A stretch of DNA of 64,000 bases from CAVONB01 sp963697205 (GTDB lineage: Bacteria; Pseudomonadota; Alphaproteobacteria; Rhizobiales; Hyphomicrobiaceae): positions 145,753 to 209,752 of the forward strand of contig CAVONB010000005.1 of assembly GCA_963697205.1 (NCBI GenBank), read 5' to 3'. A model generated the notes under the pieces. The model did no database searches, was not told the DNA's origin, and saw only the letters and a program-made list of their open reading frames with translations. Position numbers and translations under genes: made by a program. Below are positions 43,190 to 51,848 of the stretch, one piece after another. The first letter of the stretch is position 1; each line of letters begins with the position of its first letter.

Positions 43190-44382
43190 TCAGCTGCTGG
43201 CGCAAAGTAAGGCGCGGCGGACATCGGTTGACATGTGACCCGTCAATGGGAAGTTCACGATCGTCGTCGGCGTGGTCGGCGGCTTGGCAGACACTGGGGG
43301 CGTGAGACTTGGCGGCACGCGCTCTGCCGGCGGTGCCGGCGCGCGGGTGCGAACGACGTAGACGAGGCCGGCGGCGCAAATGGCCAACACGCCAATCAGA
43401 GCCGGCATGGAAGGCCTGCTCGATCCACCATCCGAGCTGTTGACCGCAGAAAAGACGTTTGCACGCCGCTCGGTGAGCGGGGCGAGCTCGCGGTCGCGCT
43501 GTTTGAAAAAGGCGATATCCGAGCTGCGGACCTGCGCATGCGCCGCGGCCTCCGAGCACGCCGGGCGCTTGCCTCCAGCGCAGTCGGTCCGCAGCCGTTC
43601 GTACTCACGGATCGCGGCTTGACGCTGACGCTCACGCTCCGCGGCCTGGCGTTGCTGTTCGGCGCGCTGCAGGCGGTCACGCTGGTTTTGGAGATTGCTC
43701 CGCTCGCTCACGGCGACGTGGCGGCTCGACATGGCGGCCGTGCAGGCCGAGATCGATCCAGAATAGCAGTTGCGTTGGCTCTGACGGAGTTCGGCAAGGG
43801 CGGCTTGGCGTTCCTGGTCTGCCTGCTGCAGCCGCGCGCGCTGACGCTCGAGTTCCGGTATGGCGCTCGGATCGAGGCGACGGGCATTGATGGCGGCTGA
43901 GCAGGCGGCGATGGATCCCACTTGGCAGGCGTGGTGATTGCGGCGGAAATCGGCAATTGCGTCTTGGTGCTGGTCGGCGTTGCGCTTCCAGTTCATCAAC
44001 CGGACGCGATCGGTGTCGCTGAGCTGGGGGTAGGCCAGTGCCGCCTGACAGGCGGCGCCATCCATGCGCTGGCAGGCCTGGAAATCTTGCACGAAGGCCT
44101 GATGGCGCTCGGCCGCGTGGCGCATGCGTTCGAGAGTGGCGCGGTTCTGCGCGTTGAGACCGGGATACCGCGCGGCGCGATCGCACGCGGCGACATAACC
44201 TCGGTTACACGCCTCCCAAAAAGTGGCTGCAGGTCCTTGAACCGTTTCTCACGCTGCTGGCGCTCGATCTGCCGTCCGATCTCCCCGAGGATTGTCGAGA
44301 AGACCTGGCTCGGATCGGCGGCCATCGCCGTCAAGGGCGGTGTCGCCAGCGCGCATATAAAAATGGCTGCTAAAAATCTCAT
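43190..44382 (-). pseudogene. Cys-pair repeat protein with signal peptide and C-terminal membrane segment (one frameshift)
   Basis: Starts at 44382 with a signal peptide ('FLAAIFICALATPPLTAMAA'). After about 52 residues the frame breaks in a T run near 44220-44224; adding one T joins it to 'WEACNRGYVAACDRAARYPG' and the long frame to 43190. The joined protein (~395 residues) carries five similar repeats each with a Cys pair: ACNRGYVAAC, ACQRMDGAAC, ACQVGSIAAC, NCYSGSISAC and DCAGGKRPAC, each followed by a short Ala-rich helix, interspersed with Gln/Arg-rich coiled coil. A membrane segment ('MPALIGVLAICAAGLVYVV') lies near the C-terminus. It sits downstream of the TraG-like ATPase gene. No family recognised. 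Confidence 0.65.
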
Positions 44383-44464
44383 CTGTCAATGCTAGGTGCG
44401 CAAATCGATGTTGTTCAATTCATGATCCAGACTTTCTCACAGAAACTTTCGGGTGCGCGGATCG

Positions 44465-45757
44465 TCATGTCCCGGTGGTCCGCTCCCCAGGAGCGCCAAA
44501 GAACGTCGTGATGTGCTGCTCGACGATCTGGCGCTTGCGGCCGAACCGCAGGCTGCTGTGCGCCTTGAGGCGGTTCGCGCGGGCATGAAAGGCAAGCGGG
44601 GGCGGAAAGCAATCGATCGCGAGGGCTTCGGTCGGCATGCCGGCCTTCAGGATCGACGCGCGGGCTGAGTGATTGGCAAGGCCGTGCAGGGCCGCCGGAT
44701 TGGCGAGATCGAGCTGACGGGCCAGGACCGCGGCATCGGCCGCACCGACGCGAAAGCACACGATCGAGCCGGCATTGCCGAACACGGCATCGCGCAATGC
44801 GTCTGGCAATTGCGCCAGATACTGATGCGCCAGCGTCAGCGTCAGACCGTACTTGCGAGCCTCCGACAGGATGAGCCCGAAGCCGGTCGTCGCAAAGCTT
44901 TGGAACTCGTCGACATAGAGATGAAAAGGGCGCCGATCGGCTTCGGCGACGTCGCGCCGGGAGAGCGCCGCCTGCGCCAGCGCCGTCACCAGGAGGGCAC
45001 CCAGCAGGTGCGACGGCCCTTCGCCGAGCGCGCCCTTAGAGAGGCTGGCGATCAGGACGCGGCTGTCATCCATCATGAACCGCAGGTCAAAGCCGGATTT
45101 CGGCTGCGCGATGACGTTGCGGATTGCCGGCGTCATGAGCACACGGCCGATCTTGTTGAGGACGGGGGCGATGGCCTCCTCACGAAATCGCGGGGGATAG
45201 GCGGCGAACTCGTGAGCCCAGAACGCCGCCACGACGGGATCGGCGAGATGGCGCAGGCAGCGGGTCCGGAAGGCCTCGTCCTGCAGGAGGCGCGGCAGAT
45301 ACAGAAGCGTCGCGCCGGGAACGTCCATGAGCGTGCGGACGGCGTGCGCGAAGATGTGCTCCAGCCGCGGGCCCCAGCTGTCGGGCCAGATGGCGCGGAA
45401 GGCGGCCACGACGCCGTCCGTAACCAGTGGCCTGTGGTCCTCGGGCAGCCGCTCCAGCAGATTGAAGCCGATCGGGCGCGCCAGGTCGGAGGGATCGAAC
45501 CAGACGAGATCGTCCCCGCGCCAGCGGGGAAGGAGGCCGACGGCGGCGTCCGCCAGATCGCCATGGGGATCGAGAAGGGCCAGGCCGCGGCCTGTGGCCA
45601 GATCCTGGGCGATCAAATTGAGCAGCAGCGTCGATTTTCCGGTCCCCGTTTGCCCGACGATGTAGAGATGGCGGGCGCGCGCGTCGGCCGTCAGGAAGAT
45701 CGGCTCGCTAAGATGCGTACCGATGTAAAGGCGGTTGTTGAGATCGAAATGGGTCAT
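44465..45757 (-). CDS. TraG/TraD-like conjugative coupling ATPase (cytosolic form)
   Basis: 430 residues from the ATG at 45757; the frame extends to 45823 without family character. Walker A is 'IVGQTGTGKSTLLLNLIAQD' (35-43 core), followed by 'GLALLDPHGDLADAAVGLLP'. Walker B is in 'FHLYVDEFQSFATTGFG', and 'GLTLTLAHQYLAQLPDALRD' is the motor arginine/AHQ region. These features match type IV secretion-system DNA-binding-domain ATPases of integrative elements. No N-terminal membrane helices are present, unlike classic VirD4. No relaxase or VirB genes are visible in the window, so the transfer system is incomplete or lies elsewhere. Confidence 0.9.
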   Translation of the reverse strand: MTHFDLNNRLYIGTHLSEPIFLTADARARHLYIVGQTGTGKSTLLLNLIAQDLATGRGLALLDPHGDLADAAVGLLPRWRGDDLVWFDPSDLARPIGFNLLERLPEDHRPLVTDGVVAAFRAIWPDSWGPRLEHIFAHAVRTLMDVPGATLLYLPRLLQDEAFRTRCLRHLADPVVAAFWAHEFAAYPPRFREEAIAPVLNKIGRVLMTPAIRNVIAQPKSGFDLRFMMDDSRVLIASLSKGALGEGPSHLLGALLVTALAQAALSRRDVAEADRRPFHLYVDEFQSFATTGFGLILSEARKYGLTLTLAHQYLAQLPDALRDAVFGNAGSIVCFRVGAADAAVLARQLDLANPAALHGLANHSARASILKAGMPTEALAIDCFPPPLAFHARANRLKAHSSLRFGRKRQIVEQHITTFFGAPGERTTGT

Positions 45758-46643
45758 GACCTGAGATGAGCCACGGCATCGCGGCCCCGCCAGGCAAAGT
45801 CGCACGAGCGTGTCGTGCGCCATCAGGCGATGACCGGCGCTGTTGCCGGCGCGAATTCACTCGCGCCGCGCGCGGCCGGATCGGGCGAAAACTGAAGCGC
45901 TTGCCATCGCTCGTTTCGTTCATCCGTCCAGCCCGCTTACCGAGGCTCATGTCGGGCAACGATCGGGCGCTCAGTCAATTCTAGCAGATTGCGGTCGTCC
46001 AATTGCTGTCTGGCACGTGCACGCGTGAGCCCTCAAGCACCCCGCCCCGCGTCGGCACGGCGCAGCCGGCCGACTTCGATCGGAAGCCCGATCATGTCGG
46101 TAGGGAAGTCATTCGATCAGAGAGAAGTCGACATTTTCCGAGGGAGTCCGTTCCGGAACGAACTCACAGGTGCAGGGGAGATGGATCGTCAGGGCAAGGC
46201 CGTCGCGCTGTTCTTCAAGGACATGCCGGCATAACGGCCGCAGCGGGTCGGAACTTTTGGACGGGAACCGTCCTATAGGACCCGCTTGCGATCGAAGTCG
46301 GGCGGCGACGCCCGACGCGGGGCGGACAATTATCTCTGACCTACAGCCACTTGCATCGCTGCCGCACTGCAATTGGGCCTTCCAATCTGATTGGAAACGC
46401 AATTGGTAGGGGTTAAGGAAGGGGAGAGGGTGGGATCGGCAGCTGGGCAGAGAAAGCCGCCATCGGCGCAATCCAGTGATCAGTGTTGTGATTGGCAATT
46501 TAGGACGGCGGCTGGACTCCAAAGAGCGGACGCCACGTGAGCGATGCTCGTGCCAGGGTACTTCGCCACCGCGTGCAACGTAATTTAGATGGCGCTATTC
46601 TGTGCAGCACTGCCCGGCTGAACCCCGTTCGTCGACAGCCACC
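45758..46643. other. Non-coding stretch downstream edge of the transfer module
   Basis: About 890 bases with only shadow frames. A minus-strand frame ending 'TPSENVDFSLIE' (46109-46522) has poor composition and no recognisable domain. No tRNA, repeat array or attachment site was seen. It may contain the promoter of the TraG-like gene near 45760-46000. Confidence 0.4.
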
Positions 46644-47258
46644 ATGGGGGACTGGATCGTCAGCATGATGCGCCGACCGTCAGAACGCGAGATCGCCGAG
46701 CAAGATCGCTGCCAGCTGCGGCGGCAACAGTCCTTCAAGGCTGCTGCTGACGCAGTGACCTCAAGGTTTGCCTTGTTCGGCGAGGTGCAGCGCGTGGCGC
46801 TATTCGGCAGCGTTGCTCGGCCATTGACACGCGAGGTCCCGCGCTTCCAACCGTACAGGCGCCTCGGGATCGAGCTGTTGCATGAGTGCAAGGATGTCGA
46901 TCTTGCTGTCTGGATCACAGACTTGGCTCGTCTGCATGATCTCGGTCGGGCGCGCAATCAAGCGGTTTCGGAGATTGACACGGCTGCTGGCCCAGGCGTG
47001 GCCCACCATCAGGTCGACGTTTTTCTGCTCGACTTCGCGAGTGACACGTATCTCGGCCGATTATGCTATTTCGCTTCTTGCCCAAAGGGCAAGCCTGAGT
47101 GCCGCGCGCCTGGGTGCGGCGGGACTCCACTTCTGCGACAGCACGAGAACTTCACGTTCGCCGACGATGCGCTCGTAAATTCTGTCGTCCTGTTCGACCG
47201 GCGAACTGGTACGCGGTCGACGGCGTCGCAACTCCGACCAGCAAAGGCACTGAGGTAG
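46644..47258 (+). CDS. Nucleotidyltransferase-like protein with Cys cluster
   Basis: 204 residues from the ATG at 46644; a GTG/ATG further upstream is possible. It carries a minimal nucleotidyltransferase signature: 'RVALFGSVARPL' then, after an unusually long insert, 'ECKDVDLAVWI' (GS...DxD). Further on are 'VAHHQVDVFLLDFASDTYLG' and a Cys-rich segment 'ASCPKGKPECRAPGCGG', likely a zinc site, then 'LLRQHENFTFADDAL'. The motifs suggest the MNT-like fold of DNA polymerase beta-type transferases, a fold used by some toxins and antitoxins. No obvious partner gene of HEPN type is adjacent. Confidence 0.75.
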   Translation: MGDWIVSMMRRPSEREIAEQDRCQLRRQQSFKAAADAVTSRFALFGEVQRVALFGSVARPLTREVPRFQPYRRLGIELLHECKDVDLAVWITDLARLHDLGRARNQAVSEIDTAAGPGVAHHQVDVFLLDFASDTYLGRLCYFASCPKGKPECRAPGCGGTPLLRQHENFTFADDALVNSVVLFDRRTGTRSTASQLRPAKALR

Positions 47259-47407
47259 GGCACAGCGAAAGCTCTCCATCTGCGGGAGACGACTTGAACT
47301 TCGTTCGGTTCAGCCCAAGGGTATCAGGCGACCAAGCCTTGCGGTTCGGCAGCTCCGGAGAAGGATTGCCGAAGACATTGCTGGTGAAGATGGCTCCGAT
47401 ATTCACC

Positions 47408-48115
47408 TCAGTGCAGCATGCTGCGACTGCCGCAGCACTTCTTGAACTTCTTGCCAGAACCGCACGGGCATGGCTCGTTCCGACCCGTCTTGGGCCGATC
47501 TCTGACGAAGGTGGCAGACGCATACGTGTAGTTGCTTCGCTGCTTCAGAAAGTGCCGATGAATCTGCATCACACCGGCGGCTGCACCAACCAGAAGATCG
47601 GTCCTCTTCGCTTTGTCGATTTCGGTCTTGTATGGGCGCATCTCCGGATCTGGGTGGTTCTCGTATGCAAGAGCCATGATGGGTACCAGCGAACCACCTC
47701 TTTGCTCATCTGCGAAAAGCTCAGCCCAGATCGAATGGCGCAGGTGTGTGCCTTCAACAAAGCCCTTAGCCCAGTCTGTGCCACGGACTTCGCCCTGTGT
47801 GTCTTCCAACAGCAACGGTAAATAGACCTCTTCCCGTTCAAGTTGGTGGTTTACGTAGTTCCACTGACAGCTCGTGAGCTCTGTAAAACGGCGGGCTTCG
47901 TCGATGTTTTCAAAGACCAAGTCGCCGTCCGGGGTGGCACCGGATTGGATGACCCTCAGGTATTCGCTCGGCATGACGAGGTCGGGACAACAAGCCAACG
48001 CAGCAAAGAAGCCATCCAGTGCTTCGGCGTTCGGGATCGCACCGCCCTTCACCCGTCTGAGAAAGGCGTTCAGTTCATCGATATCCTCGTCCGATAGTTC
48101 CACGCTCAGGTTCAT
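47408..48115 (-). CDS. UPF0149 family protein with SEC-C metal-binding motif
   Basis: 235 residues from the ATG at 48115; the 25-residue upstream extension is unlikely. The UPF0149 (YecA-like) domain begins 'LSDEDIDELNAFLRRVKGGA' and includes 'ALDGFFAALACCPDLVMPSE' and 'GFVEGTHLRHSIW'. The C-terminus carries the SEC-C zinc motif 'GRNEPCPCGSGKKFKKCCG', the same as at the SecA C-terminus. YecA-type proteins interact with ribosomes or the secretion machinery. Single gene, convergent with the nucleotidyltransferase-like gene. Confidence 0.92.
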   Translation of the reverse strand: MNLSVELSDEDIDELNAFLRRVKGGAIPNAEALDGFFAALACCPDLVMPSEYLRVIQSGATPDGDLVFENIDEARRFTELTSCQWNYVNHQLEREEVYLPLLLEDTQGEVRGTDWAKGFVEGTHLRHSIWAELFADEQRGGSLVPIMALAYENHPDPEMRPYKTEIDKAKRTDLLVGAAAGVMQIHRHFLKQRSNYTYASATFVRDRPKTGRNEPCPCGSGKKFKKCCGSRSMLH

Positions 48116-48234
48116 CGCGGCGGCTCGGCTTTGATCGGAAGTCGGTGGAATCCTAGCACCGCGCATTGATGAGCGGAATGCCAAACGCATTCACACAACT
48201 CCCCACGCCTCAAGCAGCATTCGGCGATTGCGCC

Positions 48235-48771
48235 TCAATCAACCCGATCATGCCAGATCTCGTTCAAGTCATCGGACACGCCCCAACCGACACCGCGCAG
48301 TGACCCACGGACGGCATCCAGCCGCGTGAGCATCGTGTCGCGTTCGGCAGCCGGCAGCTCGATGGTCCGTGTTAGGGCTTGCTCGAACATGCGAACGAGA
48401 GCCGAATAGTAGGCCTCGTCATCGATACCGCAATCGCCAACGAGTTGCGTCGCTTCTTCGCAGTAGAATATGCACAGCTCCGCCAAGCCTTCGGGCCGAC
48501 CGATCGCTTTGCGATAGTCGGCGATCGCCTTCTTGGCCTTGGAGACCGAGACGTCCTGCCCTTTCATGAGGTCGGGACAGATCCACCGCGAGATCACCTT
48601 TTTGAACGGCGCCAGGGGGGTGCTGCCGACGCCGAGCCGTGCAGCAAGGAAGGCACGATTTTCGGGGCGCAGCGCGTGGAGATCCTTCAGCAGCGCCAGA
48701 AGTCCATTGCGGTCGAAATGCGCCAACTCAGCCTTGAGGTCGCTCCAGGTGGTCTCTCGCGATCTAACCAT
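48235..48771 (-). CDS. DUF6155 family protein
   Basis: 178 residues from the ATG at 48771, the family-like start ('TWSDLKAELAHFDRNGLLAL', 'LKDLHALRPENRAFLAARLG'). All-helical, with 'VSKAKKAIADYRKAIGRPEG' in the middle and 'LAELCIFYCEEATQLVGDCG' later. These proteins have no known function; a helical repeat fold is likely. Single gene between non-coding stretches. Confidence 0.8.
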   Translation of the reverse strand: MVRSRETTWSDLKAELAHFDRNGLLALLKDLHALRPENRAFLAARLGVGSTPLAPFKKVISRWICPDLMKGQDVSVSKAKKAIADYRKAIGRPEGLAELCIFYCEEATQLVGDCGIDDEAYYSALVRMFEQALTRTIELPAAERDTMLTRLDAVRGSLRGVGWGVSDDLNEIWHDRVD

Positions 48772-49394
48772 TGCGGGGGTGTTCCGGATGTCGTTTGACA
48801 CTGCACGTCGGCTACGCCGGCCAATCTTAACGAAGACCAATAAACATCGATGATTCGAGCGGCCAAGCCCATCTGATCGTATGCGGTTTCCCTATAGTAG
48901 AGAGCGAGTTCGAGCGACGGGGCTCTGTAGGCGAGCAGGGATTGGCGGGACCAGCGGGGCCGGCGGCCCAACGCCCTATAGCGATGGCCGGAATGATCCG
49001 ATACCTTCCGTCGCACGGCTTACGCGACGGGCCAACAAGAGACTCGGCGCCATGCCGGCTTGGTGCGGCGCACAAAGAGAGGCGAGATCCCAGGCGTAGG
49101 CTACCGAAGTTCTGGTGAGCTCGTCGCAATAGCCGACTATATCCGAATCCGGACGTAGTGCTACCGAACAGAGGCAGACAGGATCTCCATTGGGATAGAG
49201 AACGATGTAGGGGCTGGGAACTGGGGCGTTGGGATTGGGTGGAATAAGATTGCGACAGCGCATGCGGCGCGGCGTCCAACACTGCCGCTGCGGTTGTCGA
49301 CGCCGGGCATGCCGTGTAGCGTCGGATCGTCCCAGGGCCACTTAGGAAATGTCGGTATTTCTCGCGCAACCTGAACCCAAGCCAGGAGGATATC
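48772..49394. other. Non-coding stretch upstream of the catabolic cluster
   Basis: About 620 bases with only shadow frames. The last 15 bases before the nitrilase gene hold its ribosome-binding site ('AGGAGG', 49384-49389). A promoter for the catabolic genes is expected here, but no box or operator repeat can be called by eye. Confidence 0.4.
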
Positions 49395-50252
49395 GTGTCA
49401 ATCCGGATCGCAGTTGTGCAGCCACTCGCGCACGCTCCGCCTGACGACAAGAAAAATGTCGCCGATGCCAAAGCCTATATCAAGCGTGCGTCCGGCGAGG
49501 GCGCGCACTTCGTCTGTTTCCCGGAATCCTACCCCGGCCCCTGGCGCATGCCGGCACATTACGATCCGATTCCGGAGCTCGCCGAGACTGCCAAGAAGCA
49601 CCGTATCCACGCCGTCTTCTCGACCGTGGAGCCGATCGACGCGAAAAAGGCGACAGCGCACAACCTTATCGTCATGGCCTACCCGGACGGGCAGCCATCG
49701 GCAAAGTACCGTCGGACCCATCCCAACGGACCTTGGATCTACACCGGCGGCGGCGTCTGGGAATTTCAGTACACGCCCGGCAACGACTATCCCGTGTTCA
49801 AGACCGAGCACGGCATCGTTGGCCTTGCCATGTGCAGTGAAGTCTACATGCCCGAGGTTACGCGCGCGCTGGCGTTGCGTGGCGCCGAGATCATTTTCAT
49901 GCCGGCCGGCACAGACAAGCGCAGGCTATGGGAGGGCTGGCGCACGCTGCTCTATGCCCGCGCTATCGAGAACCTCGCCGTTGTCGTCTCGACACAGAAC
50001 CTACTCAACCCCAAGCAGCGCGGCCTGGCCATGGTGGCGACACCGGAGGAGGTCGTGCTGGAGAGTACAAAGGCCGGCATGATGGTTGTCGACGTGGACA
50101 TCGACCGGGTGCGCGAGCTGCGCGACGGCCGTGACGCGGTGAACTCATCGGCCACCTGCGGCGCCAAACAGGGCGTGCTGTCCGAGCAATGGCAGCGGCC
50201 AGAACTCTATGACACGTTTCTGCCGCGTCCACTGTCCGAGGCAGCAGAGTAG
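49395..50252 (+). CDS. Carbon-nitrogen hydrolase (nitrilase superfamily)
   Basis: 285 residues from a GTG at 49395, preceded by 'AGGAGG'. The catalytic triad of the superfamily is complete: Glu44 in 'VCFPESYPGPW', Lys104 in 'AKYRRTHP' and Cys147 in 'GLAMCSEVYMPE'. The Cys context (C-S-E) fits amidase or ureidopropionase/carbamoylase branches better than true nitrilases. It cleaves a C-N amide or ureide bond of a small substrate. First gene of the catabolic cluster, in line with the amidases and M20 hydrolase downstream. Confidence 0.9.
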   Translation: MSIRIAVVQPLAHAPPDDKKNVADAKAYIKRASGEGAHFVCFPESYPGPWRMPAHYDPIPELAETAKKHRIHAVFSTVEPIDAKKATAHNLIVMAYPDGQPSAKYRRTHPNGPWIYTGGGVWEFQYTPGNDYPVFKTEHGIVGLAMCSEVYMPEVTRALALRGAEIIFMPAGTDKRRLWEGWRTLLYARAIENLAVVVSTQNLLNPKQRGLAMVATPEEVVLESTKAGMMVVDVDIDRVRELRDGRDAVNSSATCGAKQGVLSEQWQRPELYDTFLPRPLSEAAE

Positions 50253-50498
50253 TGCACTGGAAGGCAACTCCTGGTGTACATAAAGTGGCGTTCAAGACGC
50301 GCGGGGCTGTCGTGCAGGAGCCCTGCAAGTGCTTGTGATGCCAATGCGTGATGTGAAGAGCCTTAGCCTACCGAACACACGTTTTGCGCCTTCCAGGTGA
50401 TCATCCGGGTGCTCAAGTTGAGACAGTAGGAGCTACCTGTCACGCGCAGCGCCATGCTTGCGTCGCTGGGTGAATTGCCCCGCCATGACGGCGCGAGA

Positions 50499-51620
50499 CT
50501 ACTTGGTCGCGCGCACCTCAACCGTCTCGACTTCCGGAGGCACGAGGTCGCTGAGGTTCGGCATGACTTCCTTGGCCAGCAGCTCCATGCTCGAGGTCCA
50601 GCTCGACCACGGCTCGTAGACATACTGGATCTGAAGCACGGTGCCGAACCCGCCGACGTCGGCGTAGAGCTGGCGCAGCTTGCGCGTGACCGTGTCGGGG
50701 CTGCCCACCACGAAGATGTTGTCGCAGACGTACTCGGGCGTCAGCGCGTCGTCCGGCATCTCCGGATCGGTCTTGTAGAGATCGAGAACGTTCAATGAGC
50801 GCAGCACATTGTGCATGTAGCTGCTGTAGGCACGCCCGATCGCGCCGTTGAGAACGTGCTCTCGCGCCTCCGCGTCGGTGCGGGCGACGTAGATCTCGCG
50901 CGCGATGCGCCACTGGCGGCGAGAAATGGTGCGGCCAGAGCGGCGCGCACCTTCGCGGACGGCGTCCCAATGGGTCAGCAGGTTGCGCGCCGGAAGGTAG
51001 TTGATCGACATCGGGATCCAGCCGCGCTCGCCCGCCGTGACCAGCGATTCCGAGGCCTTGTGCAGGCCGGCCACGGCAATCTGGGGATGCGGCTTCTGGT
51101 AAGGTCGGATGTGGTGATAGAGCGGCACCTCCGGCATCGGCTCCGGTACCTTGAATTGCCAGAATTTTCCGTCGTGGGCGAAGGGCTTGTCCTCGGTCCA
51201 CAGCCGCAGGATAACATCGATCGACTCGCGCATGCGCGCGCGGTGCTCGCCGTTCTTGTAGTCTATATCCCAGAAGTGGAAGTCGGTCGGCGCGCCGCCG
51301 GCGCCGATGCCGAAATACAGCCGGCCGCGTGCGAGGTGGTCGAGATAGGCGATACGCGTGGCGACCAACCGCGGATCGTGCATCGGCAAGAGCACCACGC
51401 CGGTGCCGAGTTTGATGCTCTGCGTCTTGGCTAGAACGGTGGCGATGAACAGGTCGGGCGCCGGTACTGGCTCCCAGGGAATCGTGAAGTGCTCGCCCAT
51501 CCAGCCTTCGCTGTAGCCGAGCTTGTCGCCGAGTACGAAGGCTTCGACATCACGATGATAGGCGGCCGTGATGTCCCCCTCCAGCGGGCGGAGTGGCATT
51601 GCAAACATGCCAAGTTCCAT
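50499..51620 (-). CDS. LLM-class (luciferase-like) flavin-dependent monooxygenase
   Basis: 373 residues from the ATG at 51620 ('AGGAGATAGG' upstream). Bacterial luciferase-like fold: 'ELGMFAMPLRPLEGDITAAY', 'YSEGWMGEHF', 'SIKLGTGVVLLPMHDPRLVA', 'LDHLARGRLYFGIGAGGAPT' and 'VGSPDTVTRKLRQLYADVGG'. It uses reduced flavin from a separate reductase, none of which is visible nearby, to oxygenate an unknown substrate. Opposite in strand to the neighbouring amidase genes, with a shared divergent promoter region at 51621-51848. Likely the first oxidative step of the cluster's pathway. Confidence 0.9.
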   Translation of the reverse strand: MELGMFAMPLRPLEGDITAAYHRDVEAFVLGDKLGYSEGWMGEHFTIPWEPVPAPDLFIATVLAKTQSIKLGTGVVLLPMHDPRLVATRIAYLDHLARGRLYFGIGAGGAPTDFHFWDIDYKNGEHRARMRESIDVILRLWTEDKPFAHDGKFWQFKVPEPMPEVPLYHHIRPYQKPHPQIAVAGLHKASESLVTAGERGWIPMSINYLPARNLLTHWDAVREGARRSGRTISRRQWRIAREIYVARTDAEAREHVLNGAIGRAYSSYMHNVLRSLNVLDLYKTDPEMPDDALTPEYVCDNIFVVGSPDTVTRKLRQLYADVGGFGTVLQIQYVYEPWSSWTSSMELLAKEVMPNLSDLVPPEVETVEVRATK

Positions 51621-51848
51621 GGACCTATCTCCTGAGGACGTTGAGCGGCGCCGGGCCAAGGCCAGTCACTGGCATTGGGGTAATTAAGTCGGCGACGCTG
51701 GCTGAGGTCAAGGTGGTCCTGCTCCCCCGACCAGACAGCCATTGCATACGTCCAGGTTTCCTGCAGAATTGAAGAGTTACGTCAAATGAGAGGCTGAACC
51801 AAAGCAGATCAGCGTGCCCAATGGTCAGCCCATCCAGGCGAGGACACC

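Noticed and set aside
44669..45769. Plus-strand 366-residue frame opposite the TraG-like ATPase
   Set aside because: Shadow; Walker motifs lie on the minus strand.
48827..49471. Minus-strand 214-residue frame upstream of the nitrilase gene
   Set aside because: No recognisable motif, Ser/Arg-rich composition, and it overlaps the nitrilase start and ribosome-binding site.
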